Positions 1-5,921 of a stretch of 12,490 nucleotides of DNA are shown piece by piece. The notes below the pieces were generated by a model. It was given only the letters and a program-made list of their open reading frames with translations. It searched no databases and had not been told where the DNA came from. The number at the start of each line of letters is the position of its first letter. The first letter of the stretch is position 1. The stretch is from Bacillota bacterium (lineage in GTDB: Bacteria; Bacillota; Clostridia; Acetivibrionales; DSM-1351): the NCBI GenBank assembly GCA_023426005.1, contig JAFABO010000072.1:1-12490 (forward strand), in the 5' to 3' direction. The translations under genes and the position numbers were made by a program.

Positions 1-2
1 CC

Positions 3-830
3 AGGAACGGTCTGGAAATAATGTTGGATTCCATAGGCCGTGATCCTCAAAACAGGCTGCGGACCAATGTTATTGTTGCCAAAGGAGAAAAAGGTATTGA
101 TTTGCTGAAGTCGGACTATCCCATTGAGAGGATACCAACCGAGGCAATGCGGGAAATGACGGTATTGGGAGTGGGGATTGATGCAAATATACATGATCTG
201 CTGATTGCTTCCTCCAGTGAAGGTGTTCAGGGAATAGCTTTGGCCTTTGAAAAAGGGGAGGGAGAGGAAGGCTTTAAAACCTCAGGACTTGCTTTATTCA
301 AAGACTTAAAGCTCGCAGGCTACATTGATTCGGAAAAAACTGAGGGGTTTCTATGGATTAAGGGCAAGCAAAAAAAAGGATTAATTGCGGCAGAAGTGCC
401 GGGGTATGACGGCGTTATAAGAGTGAATGTAAAGACTCAGGAGGCCAGTATAACACCTGAAATAAAGAAAAACAAACCGGATATCAAAATTAAAATATTG
501 GGAAACGGTTCCATATACGGTAATAGCACCAAACTTGATCTTTCAGTGCCGGATAATGTAAAAATAGCTCAAAAAGCCATAAACGAAAAAATCAGAAAAC
601 AGGTTGAAAACTGTATTGTATCAGCCCAAAAGGAGGTAGGCAGCGATATATTTGGTTTTGGACTTGCTTTCAGCCAGTTCAAGCCTTCACAATGGAAAAA
701 GCTGGAGAAATATTGGGATTATATTTTTCCGGAATTAGATGTATATATTTCTGTTGATTTCAGGATAAAAACATCAGGAATGTCTGGTCCGCCACTATAT
801 TTAAAGGAAGATGAGATAAAGAAAAAATGA
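3..830 (+). CDS. Ger(x)C-family spore germination protein, C-terminal part (5' end outside window)
   Basis: The reading frame is open from the left edge, so the N-terminal part with its lipoprotein signal is missing. The visible 275 or so residues match the C subunit of GerA-type germinant receptors, inner-membrane lipoproteins that work with the A and B subunits to sense nutrients during spore germination. The start of the visible part (GLEIMLDSIGRDPQNRLRTN, then VIVAKGEKG) corresponds to the N-terminal GerC region, where a 'RDPxxRLxT' stretch is typical. The second half (from about PGYDGVIRVNVKT to ISVDFRIKTSGMSGPP) is the C-terminal GerAC domain, including the helical stretch QKAINEKIRKQVENCIVSAQ and the region around FSQFKPSQWKKLEKYWDYIF. 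The stop codon overlaps the next start as ATGA, implying translational coupling. The ATG at 21 is internal and not a likely start. Family identification is by recognition only. Confidence 0.85.
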   Translation, partial: RNGLEIMLDSIGRDPQNRLRTNVIVAKGEKGIDLLKSDYPIERIPTEAMREMTVLGVGIDANIHDLLIASSSEGVQGIALAFEKGEGEEGFKTSGLALFKDLKLAGYIDSEKTEGFLWIKGKQKKGLIAAEVPGYDGVIRVNVKTQEASITPEIKKNKPDIKIKILGNGSIYGNSTKLDLSVPDNVKIAQKAINEKIRKQVENCIVSAQKEVGSDIFGFGLAFSQFKPSQWKKLEKYWDYIFPELDVYISVDFRIKTSGMSGPPLYLKEDEIKKK

Positions 831-1054
831 TTGCTGAAATTTTTGTATTAATAATAATTATGGGAGTTATTTCTTATTTTCAAATCAGGCAAATATACAA
901 AAATGACGGTTTAAAGGCCGCAATGGTCTATTCGCTGTTCATGGGGCTTGCAACATTAGTAGGCGCCTTACTGTTGGCAGGCCTCCAGCTTCAGGGACAG
1001 TCTGTTGCGGACAGGCTTTTTGAGCCCATTGGAAAGGCTGTTGGCGGGAGCTAG
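827..1054 (+). CDS. Small two-TM protein, likely germinant-receptor D-type subunit
   Basis: This 75-residue protein has two clear hydrophobic segments, about residues 2-20 (IAEIFVLIIIMGVISYFQI) and 34-55, separated by a short polar loop (RQIYKNDGLKAAM) and followed by a soluble tail. It starts within the stop of the upstream GerC gene (ATGA overlap) and is evidently co-translated. Established knowledge: some gerA-type operons in spore formers carry or neighbour small D genes encoding proteins of about 75 residues with two membrane spans that modulate receptor function. Length, topology and position all fit. There is no catalytic motif, and the assignment rests on topology and context rather than sequence similarity. 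Confidence 0.65.
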   Translation: MIAEIFVLIIIMGVISYFQIRQIYKNDGLKAAMVYSLFMGLATLVGALLLAGLQLQGQSVADRLFEPIGKAVGGS

Positions 1055-1246
1055 CTGTTTGTTGCAGATGGGGAAATTACAGTTCAATACTTTACCAACC
1101 ATGAAATGGAGACCTGCATTGAAAACAAAAATAATTTTTCAAAAATACCGCAGCAGTGTCATTTTCTTTCAGTGTATTTAATTTAAAAGGTGCATATAAT
1201 ATAGTTGTCCGGAAGGATAATTATATTTCAGAAGGAGCGATGCTTT
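1055..1246 (+). promoter_or_regulatory. Intergenic region with candidate sporulation promoter for the SASP gene
   Basis: This gap separates the germination operon from the SASP gene. A CATATAATA sequence at 1193-1201 resembles the -10 of forespore sigma-G promoters, and GTATT at 1174-1178 could be a weak -35, although the roughly 14-base spacing is shorter than usual. SASP genes are normally transcribed by sigma-G, which is the main reason to propose this. No convincing terminator for the upstream operon is visible. Confidence 0.3.
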
Positions 1247-1453
1247 ATGGGAGAAAATAATAACAGCAACAAAACTTTGGTACCTGAAGCAGCTGATAAG
1301 CTTGACAAACTGAAATATGAGACTGCTGCCGAAGAAGGTATCAATCTTAAAGAAGGTTATAATGGTGATATTACTGCCAGAGATGCCGGAAAAATCGGCG
1401 GTAACATGGTTAAAAAGATGATTGAGTACGCAGAAAAGAATATGAAGAAGTAA
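1247..1453 (+). CDS. Alpha/beta-type small acid-soluble spore protein (SASP)
   Basis: This 68-residue protein coats spore DNA and protects it from UV and chemical damage, and is degraded during germination. It shows the two family signatures. KYETAAEEGINL (residues 23-34) matches the conserved KYExAxExG block containing the GPR protease cleavage site after the glutamate. DAGKIGGNMVKKMIEYAEK (46-64) matches the G-x-(V/I)-GG-x-x-x-(R/K) DNA-binding block. NNNSNKTLVPEA at the N-terminus is also typical. The ATG at 1247 is preferred over an in-frame TTG at 1205 because GAAGGAG (1231-1237) sits 9 bases upstream and the resulting length is normal for the family. The stop codon forms part of the terminator stem. 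Confidence 0.93.
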   Translation: MGENNNSNKTLVPEAADKLDKLKYETAAEEGINLKEGYNGDITARDAGKIGGNMVKKMIEYAEKNMKK

Positions 1454-1488
1454 ACCAAAAAAGGCCCTTTCGGGCCTTTTTTGGTTTA
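1451..1488. terminator. Bidirectional intrinsic terminator
   Basis: A perfect 17-bp inverted repeat (arms 1451-1467 and 1472-1488) with the tetraloop TTTC. The GC core GGCCC/GGGCC is flanked by A6 and T6 tracts, so a U-tract follows the stem in both directions. It ends the SASP gene on the plus strand and can serve the convergent ferritin-like gene on the minus strand. Confidence 0.93.
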
Positions 1489-1534
1489 CAGCGGTTTGGC
1501 TGCTGCTTATAAAGGTATGTAGTACACTATGAAC

Positions 1535-2107
1535 TCAGGGTTTATAAGGATCGGGATCAAAAGCTAACAGAACCTGAGTTAAGCGCTCGGTATGTTCTTT
1601 TTCGTCATCTATTATTTTTTGAAGTGCAATCCGTATATCTTTTTGCTGAATTTCGGAAATTTCATCCTCGTAAAGGATAACAGCTTCCAACTCTCCCTTT
1701 ATATCATATCTGACATTATTCAAAATTACCCGCTTGTCATATGTAATCCGGGCAGGCTGTACCTGGGAAGGGGATCTTCGGTTATTAGAATGCGCACTAT
1801 GTGAATTTTGCACAGGCTGTGGAGCCTGCACCGGTTCAGGGCACATATTGATCTCATGCGGCGTTATAAAATATTTATATTCAACGGGATCATACTTCCT
1901 CAGCAGGTTAAGAACAATAATATAGTGACTCTTTTCCTCCAGCATAATATGGTACCAGGTTTCATTTATGACAGCAATATCCGAATTTAGTATGTGAGTT
2001 TGGTAGCCGTTTATGGCAACAATTTCAGCTATCATTACCTGTCTAAGCAGATTTGTTACTTTTTTGGGCACTCCCTGAGGCTGGCCATGGGGATGGGTAT
2101 AGCTCAT
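1535..2107 (-). CDS. Ferritin-like (rubrerythrin-type) protein with two helical-hairpin repeats
   Basis: The 190-residue protein has two similar helical-hairpin segments. The first (about 17-72) contains AEIVAINGY and MLEEKSHYIIVLNLL. The second (about 128-183) contains GELEAVILYEDE and IIDDEKEHTERLTQVLL. Candidate diiron ligands are E28, E58 and H61 in the first, and E139 (or E141), E169 and H172 in the second. Each ExxH pair is 111 residues from its counterpart, which is the arrangement of a four-helix ferritin-like bundle. A low-complexity linker rich in P, Q, S and N (about 90-120) separates the halves. There is no rubredoxin domain. An oxidase or peroxidase-like redox role, or a spore-associated role given the neighbours, is inference. 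GAGGAAA precedes the ATG on the minus strand. The gene stands alone and ends at the shared terminator. Confidence 0.72.
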   Translation of the reverse strand: MSYTHPHGQPQGVPKKVTNLLRQVMIAEIVAINGYQTHILNSDIAVINETWYHIMLEEKSHYIIVLNLLRKYDPVEYKYFITPHEINMCPEPVQAPQPVQNSHSAHSNNRRSPSQVQPARITYDKRVILNNVRYDIKGELEAVILYEDEISEIQQKDIRIALQKIIDDEKEHTERLTQVLLAFDPDPYKP

Positions 2108-2392
2108 ATTATTTCCTCACTTTATAATTGAAAGATGCTTATACTTATTTATATTATGTTTTAAATGCTTAATTAGTGAGGAAAATTAAATTTAACGACA
2201 GCATGCTAAATTTATATTGACATTGACGCGGCGTAAAGGTGTATATTGAGTTTATCCTATTATGAACGGTATACAGCAGATTTTTTTGTTTAAATCAATG
2301 TCTGGGGTTAGAAAAAAGTTTGATATAAAATCAAATAAGTCTCAGCAAGAGACATTTGTATAATTGAGCTTTAAGATCGAATTGTTGTATAA
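2108..2392. other. AT-rich noncoding region before the ABC pseudogene
   Basis: I see no supported gene here. The left part should hold the promoter of the minus-strand ferritin-like gene, but no clear pair of boxes stands out. A small hairpin GTCTC/GAGAC around 2340-2352 and a weak TTGACA at 2217-2222 are the only signals noticed, and neither has convincing partners. Confidence 0.4.
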
Positions 2393-2785
2393 AATGTAAC
2401 CTATTCTTATCATGGAAAGATTGAAGTCCAAAGTATAAATCTTGAATTTTTAAAGGGAAAAAATGCTATAGTGGACAGCAGTGGCTCTGGAAAAAGTACA
2501 TTACTCGAAATACTTGCTGCTCATCTACATGATTATGGTGGAAATATTTACATTGACGGCAATCAACTTAAACAAATAGACCGTATAGACCTTTCTAGGA
2601 TATATTCAACTGTTACCTAAACGCCGTTTTTATTTGATGCAGCAATAGAGGACGATATAAGATTTTTCCAAGATATTAGTGATACAGATATAAAAGGTTC
2701 TATTAATGCTGCTGGATTATCACAATTTATTAATGGGCGAAAAGATTTTATAAAATCTCAAGTAGGAGAAGATGGAAATATATAG
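2393..2785 (+). pseudogene. Degenerate ABC-exporter ATP-binding domain fragment
   Basis: In one frame this translates to the N-terminal half of an ABC-exporter nucleotide-binding domain: NVTYSYHGKIEVQSINLEF, then AIVDSSGSGKSTLLEIL (Walker A), NIYIDGNQLKQIDRIDLSRI, STVT-stop-TPFLFDAAIEDDIRF (Q-loop region), then SQVGEDGNI and a stop. Three lesions are visible. The first Walker A glycine is D. The Q-loop glutamine codon is a TAA (2618-2620), one C-to-T change from CAA. The reading ends at TAG (2783-2785) just before the LSGGQ signature, with no recognisable Walker B afterwards. No intact start or membrane domain precedes it. It is a remnant of a peptide- or drug-type exporter and the protein cannot function as it stands. 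Confidence 0.82.
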
Positions 2786-2971
2786 CCTTTTTTACTTAGA
2801 TAATATTGATGATAAAAAATAGCAGGTATTTCTTACTTACAGGAATGCTCCTAATATATGAAATCCATTTTGACCATAAAAATCCCCAATAATTTTGATA
2901 TCAGAATTATTGGGGATCAGTTATGTTTAAGGAAGCCGATTTTTAGCTAATAAATATATCTTATTTCAGGA
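2786..2971. other. Noncoding tail region after the pseudogene
   Basis: AT-rich sequence with stops in all frames that I checked. No continuation of the ABC domain is recognisable. The only clear element is the hairpin at 2882-2917. Confidence 0.45.
2882..2917 (-). terminator. Probable terminator of the perR-rubrerythrin operon
   Basis: A perfect 13-bp inverted repeat (2882-2894 and 2905-2917, core ATCCCC/GGGGAT) with a 10-base loop. On the minus strand it lies about 55 bases beyond the rubrerythrin stop and is followed by a short T-rich run, as expected for an intrinsic terminator. The T tract is brief, so efficiency is uncertain. Confidence 0.65.
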
Positions 2972-4024
2972 TTAATAATTTTCTGTTCTTACTTCAAAGA
3001 AGCTTTGCGGATGCGCACAAACAGGACAAACCTGAGGCGCTTTTTTACCCATTACAAGATGGCCGCAGTTCCGGCATTCCCACATGGTTTCATCTGCCTT
3101 TTCAAATACTTTCTTCATATCTACATTGCTAAGAAGAGCACGATATCTTTCCTCGTGGGACTTTTCAATTTTTGCAACCATTCTGAACTGTGCGGCAAGC
3201 GCAGTAAAGCCTTCTTCCTCTGCATCCCTGGCAAAGCCTTCGTACATATCGGTCCATTCGTAGTTTTCTCCTTCGGCTGCATGAAGCAAATTGGCCGCTG
3301 TGTCTCCAAGCTCACCAAGAGCCTTAAACCACAGTTTTGCGTGTTCCTTTTCGTTGTTCGCTGTTGCTTCAAAGATTGCAGCAATCTGCTCATAACCTTC
3401 TTTTTTTGCAACCGATGCAAAATATGTATACTTGTTCCTTGCCTGAGATTCGCCCGCAAATGCGGCTACCAGATTTTTCTCTGTTTTTGTTCCTTTGATG
3501 CTCATAGTATTCTCTCCTTTATTTTCATTATTAAACTTTGCTCTTTTGAGCTGTTTCAATAGTTTTTCTACCACTTCCACTGGAAAATCCTTCGGTGGAT
3601 TTTGGAGCATAGATTCCAGCAGGCTTCTTACTTCGTCACTCTGAGGAAGCATATATCCTGACTCCCTGATTAGATCTTCGGCCATAAGCCGATTGGATTT
3701 TGATATTGCTTCTGCAAACTGGCGGGTAATTGCACTATCACTTGTCTTAGCAATATCAGCAGTGATTTTTTCCTGCCCGGTTTTGCTTTTTGCTAAGGAC
3801 AGTAAGGCATTCACTACATTATCCGTTTTTGGCTGCTGCGGGGGATATTCGTCAGGAAGAAGAGAAATCGCTCTGGATGGACAGGCATCAACACATGCTC
3901 TGCAGCCTTTTATACATTTACTTACATCAATAATGCTGTTCTCTGTATCCGTTGCTCCTGTGGGACATACATAAAGGCACAAACAGTCTTTTGTACATAA
4001 TTTGATATTTCTTACTGCTGGCAT
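2972..4024 (-). CDS. rbr: Ferredoxin-rubrerythrin in-frame fusion (internal rubrerythrin start at 3505)
   Basis: One continuous 350-residue frame joins two proteins. Residues 1-55 are a 2[4Fe-4S]-type ferredoxin domain with cysteines C10, C14, C16, C20 and C37, C41, C44, C48; both motifs have an extra residue relative to CxxCxxCxxxCP. Residues about 65-165 are a helical segment of unknown role. From residue 174 (MSIKGTKTEKNLVAAFAGES) follows a complete, normal-length 177-residue rubrerythrin: ferritin-like diiron domain with GESQARNKY, a first ExxH (NNEKEH) and a second (KIEKSHEERY), then a rubredoxin domain WECRNCG and VCPVCA. Rubrerythrin reduces hydrogen peroxide in anaerobes; a fused ferredoxin could supply electrons (inference). 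An AAAGGAGAG sequence lies just upstream of the internal ATG (3503-3505), so free rubrerythrin may also be made. The gene start is 4 bases after the upstream stop, and its AAGGAG lies inside that gene. Confidence 0.88.
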   Translation of the reverse strand: MPAVRNIKLCTKDCLCLYVCPTGATDTENSIIDVSKCIKGCRACVDACPSRAISLLPDEYPPQQPKTDNVVNALLSLAKSKTGQEKITADIAKTSDSAITRQFAEAISKSNRLMAEDLIRESGYMLPQSDEVRSLLESMLQNPPKDFPVEVVEKLLKQLKRAKFNNENKGENTMSIKGTKTEKNLVAAFAGESQARNKYTYFASVAKKEGYEQIAAIFEATANNEKEHAKLWFKALGELGDTAANLLHAAEGENYEWTDMYEGFARDAEEEGFTALAAQFRMVAKIEKSHEERYRALLSNVDMKKVFEKADETMWECRNCGHLVMGKKAPQVCPVCAHPQSFFEVRTENY

Positions 4025-4028
4025 AGTC

Positions 4029-4700
4029 TTATCTCCTTCCTATTTGCGAAATTTTATAATTAGGTACTTTGCATATGGGGCAGATTTCCGGAGGCTCCTT
4101 GCCTATATATACAAAACCGCAAATGTCGCAAACATAAATCTTTGTGTTCTCAAGCATGGCATCGCCTTCTTTGGCATATCTGCCAAGAAGGGAGCTTATC
4201 ATTCTGCTTACCTTTTCACTCCAAACGAGTGCTCTCAAGGCTCCTCTGTCTGAGTTGGCCGCTGCGGCTGTATTTGCTCTGGCATAACCTTCCGATAAAT
4301 CGGCATTCAGGAGTGTGGCAACCTCATTAAGATTTTTTCCGTTTTGTGAAGTAACTTTGTCTTTGTAATAATCAGCAAGCTGATTAAACAGATCCATTTC
4401 TCCTGCCAGGTGCTGTTTCTCACAGCCCTTTGCAAGGTTGGAGCACAATGCACTGAGTTCACCTGCCGTAAGCTCTCTCAAGCTTTCAAAGTCTTCATCT
4501 TCCGGCGCTGTGGGAACAGGAGCGGTAGTGGTACTGTTTTCTTCCAATTCTTCAAACACTGTTTTGGGGGCACCGCACCAGGGACAGGTAAAATCTTCAG
4601 GGATATCTTCCCATTTTGTACCCGAGGCAATACCTTTTTCCGGTATTCCTGTGGCTTCATCATAGGTATAACCACAGATTGGACATTTAAATTTCCTCAT
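4029..4700 (-). CDS. Double-rubredoxin protein with rubrerythrin-like central helical domain
   Basis: This 223-residue protein has an N-terminal classical rubredoxin (C6, C9, C39, C42; KCPICGYTYDEATG and DFTCPWCGAPKTVFEE), an acidic P/T/E-rich linker (about 52-72), a helical middle (about 73-185) and a C-terminal rubrerythrin-type rubredoxin (C191, C194, C207, C210; VCDICGFVYIGKEPPEICPIC). The middle retains one ExxH (E94, H97), while a second candidate site reads ExxS at E162, so a functional diiron centre is doubtful. It probably relays electrons in the peroxide/oxygen detoxification pathway of its neighbours. The ATG at 4700 is preferred over one 27 bases upstream because AAAAGGAGGAAA lies just before it. 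The start overlaps the end of perR by 14 bases, and the stop is 4 bases from the next gene, so the three genes appear translationally coupled. Confidence 0.85.
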   Translation of the reverse strand: MRKFKCPICGYTYDEATGIPEKGIASGTKWEDIPEDFTCPWCGAPKTVFEELEENSTTTAPVPTAPEDEDFESLRELTAGELSALCSNLAKGCEKQHLAGEMDLFNQLADYYKDKVTSQNGKNLNEVATLLNADLSEGYARANTAAAANSDRGALRALVWSEKVSRMISSLLGRYAKEGDAMLENTKIYVCDICGFVYIGKEPPEICPICKVPNYKISQIGRR

Positions 4701-5067
4701 TTGATTTCCTCCTTTTGCATTTATCACAAATATATTTTAAATTTAAATCGTACCCCAAAATTTCAATACTGATGTACTTTTCTGAATGGTCTTTTAGGCC
4801 GGAAACAGATATGTCTGATAATTCTCCGCAATCCTGGCAAATAAGGTGTTCATGGGGAAGTACTGTTTTGTCATATCGGTCCGGTGCATTTGGCATGACA
4901 ATTCGGCGTATCTCTCCAGCGGCTGCCATAAGGCCCAGGTTTCGATATACAGTTCTGACCGCTATGGAAGGCTGTATTTGCTTTGATTTCATAAAGATTT
5001 CTTCTGCCGTCATATGCTCTGTAGACGACATGATAATATTAAAAATTAGTTTTCTGTGTTTCCCCAA
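4687..5067 (-). CDS. perR: PerR-type Fur-family peroxide-sensing repressor
   Basis: A 126-residue Fur-family regulator with a winged helix (TAEEIFMKSKQ, SIAVRTVYRNLGLM) and a zinc site formed by C77xxC80 and C114xxC117. All five ligands of the regulatory metal of Bacillus subtilis PerR are present with one constant offset of 19: H18, D66, H72, H74 and D85 correspond to H37, D85, H91, H93 and D104. The Asp at the last position is the residue characteristic of PerR over Fur. Metal-catalysed oxidation of these histidines is how PerR senses peroxide. The start is TTG with GAGGTG 5 bases upstream; an in-frame stop just upstream excludes a longer protein, so it lacks the first helix of the Bacillus protein. 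It heads the operon with the rubredoxin and rubrerythrin genes and probably represses it, including itself, via the adjacent palindrome. Confidence 0.87.
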   Translation of the reverse strand: MGKHRKLIFNIIMSSTEHMTAEEIFMKSKQIQPSIAVRTVYRNLGLMAAAGEIRRIVMPNAPDRYDKTVLPHEHLICQDCGELSDISVSGLKDHSEKYISIEILGYDLNLKYICDKCKRRKSNEEI

Positions 5068-5078
5068 ATTAGCACCTC

Positions 5079-5111
5079 ATAAACTAGGAATAGGAACTAT
5101 TCCTAGTTTAT
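5079..5111. promoter_or_regulatory. Palindromic operator candidate upstream of perR
   Basis: A perfect inverted repeat with 15-bp arms (5079-5093 and 5097-5111) and a 3-base centre; the core is ACTAGGAATAG and its complement CTATTCCTAGT. It overlaps the -10 of the minus-strand promoter and the expected start site, ideal for repression. The sequence does not match the Bacillus PerR box TTATAATNATTATAA. Binding by the adjacent PerR is inferred from position. In RNA it could also form a hairpin at the very 5' end of the transcript. Confidence 0.7.
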
Positions 5112-5133
5112 ATATTTTCTATGATTTTGTCAA
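5105..5133 (-). promoter_or_regulatory. Sigma-A-type promoter of the perR operon
   Basis: On the minus strand a perfect TTGACA (5128-5133) is followed after 17 bases by TAAACT (5105-5110, four of six matches to TATAAT). The -10 box lies inside the palindrome, tying transcription of perR, the rubredoxin gene and the rubrerythrin gene to whatever binds there. Confidence 0.68.
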
Positions 5134-5190
5134 GCTGTAATTTAAATTAGTGGTAAAGTTAATCAAAAATCAGAGCATAATATACAGAAG

Positions 5191-5220
5191 TTGACTTTTT
5201 GTAGGTTTTCATGATATACT
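5191..5220 (+). promoter_or_regulatory. Sigma-A-type promoter of the fmdE transport operon
   Basis: TTGACT (5191-5196), an 18-base spacer and TATACT (5215-5220) give five of six matches in each box. The expected start near 5227 leaves a leader of about 120 bases before fmdE. It diverges from the perR promoter about 60 bases away. Confidence 0.68.
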
Positions 5221-5226
5221 CCAAAA

Positions 5227-5330
5227 GAAAATAAAGCCATGAAGGCTTTGGTATAATTGTTTATTTTTATGGAATCAAACCACGAAGGGCTGCCGTAAGA
5301 AACGGCTCTATTCGTGGTTTTTATTTTTCT
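5227..5330 (+). promoter_or_regulatory. Structured 5' leader with attenuator-like hairpin
   Basis: Two stem-loops lie between the promoter and fmdE. The first has 6-bp arms AAAGCC (5233-5238) and GGCTTT (5244-5249). The second has a 10-bp outer stem AAACCACGAA (5277-5286) with TTCGTGGTTT (5311-5320) and a 5-bp inner stem GCCGT/ACGGC with loop AAGAA; it is followed by TTTTATTTTTCT, so it looks like an intrinsic terminator placed before the genes. AGCC in the first arm could alternatively pair with either GGCT of the second hairpin, offering a possible switch. I do not recognise a known riboswitch consensus. An attenuator or metal-responsive leader is inference. Confidence 0.55.
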
Positions 5331-5347
5331 GTGGAAGGGGAATGAAA

Positions 5348-5875
5348 ATGAATAAAAAACTTTGGGATAAGTCGGTAGAATTTCACGGGCACGAGTGCCC
5401 CGGGCTTGCGATAGGCTTTAGAGCATGTGAAGCAGCTATGGAGAAAATGGAGATAAAATTTTCATCCGACGAAGAAATTGTATGTGTTACCGAGAACGAC
5501 GCCTGCGGAGTGGATGCAATACAGTTAATTACAGGTTGTACCTTTGGAAAAGGAAATCTACTTTATCGTGGCACAGGCAAGATGGCTTTCAGCTTTTTCA
5601 ACCGGACCAGCGGGGAAAGCCTCCGGATGATTGTCAAGCCTTCTACTCATGAAATGGAAAGGAAACAGCGACAGGAGTACATATTAAATGCTCCCTTGGA
5701 TGACGTTTTTACCTTCGGTATACCGGGCTTTGAATTGCCGGGAAAGGCAAGGCTGTTTACGACGGTGGTATGTGAAAGCTGTGGGGAAGGGGCGCCGGAA
5801 CATAAAATCAGAATCCAGGATGGGAAAAAGGTGTGCCTTGACTGCTTCAAGGACTATAACAGAGGATGGCAGTGA
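5348..5875 (+). CDS. fmdE: FmdE-family metal-binding protein
   Basis: A 175-residue protein of the FmdE family (named after a formylmethanofuran dehydrogenase subunit E but widespread outside methanogens). The N-terminal signature EFHGHECPGLAIGFR gives H13, H15 and C17 as probable metal ligands. NDACGVDAIQLITGCTFGKGN (50-70) and the GTGKMAFSF strand are typical of the family. The C-terminus carries a zinc-ribbon-like pair C142xxC145 and C163xxC166 (VCESCGE and VCLDCF). The ATG at 5348 is preferred to that at 5342 because AAGGGG (5335-5340) is then 7 bases away rather than one. It leads an ABC-importer operon, which suggests the protein binds or processes the imported metal, oxyanion or chelate. 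Which one cannot be read from the sequence. Confidence 0.87.
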   Translation: MNKKLWDKSVEFHGHECPGLAIGFRACEAAMEKMEIKFSSDEEIVCVTENDACGVDAIQLITGCTFGKGNLLYRGTGKMAFSFFNRTSGESLRMIVKPSTHEMERKQRQEYILNAPLDDVFTFGIPGFELPGKARLFTTVVCESCGEGAPEHKIRIQDGKKVCLDCFKDYNRGWQ

Positions 5876-5921
5876 TGGATATGCAGAAAGTTTTGAATTC
5901 AAAAGAAAAGGATTGAAAATA

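Noticed and set aside
1205..1246. N-terminal extension of the SASP from TTG 1205
   Set aside because: A strong ribosome-binding site and the normal family N-terminus place the start at 1247.
2217..2245. TTGACA-led promoter for the ABC remnant
   Set aside because: The sequence 17 bases downstream (TGTATA) matches the -10 consensus poorly, and no intact gene follows.
3005..3562. 185-codon plus-strand open frame
   Set aside because: It lies antisense to the rubrerythrin gene, whose protein is unmistakable; the translated sequence is Cys/Phe-rich with no domain and has no ribosome-binding site.
5688..5921. Upstream extension of the permease frame into fmdE
   Set aside because: It would overlap almost 190 bases of a well-supported gene and add a non-hydrophobic basic stretch absent from the family.
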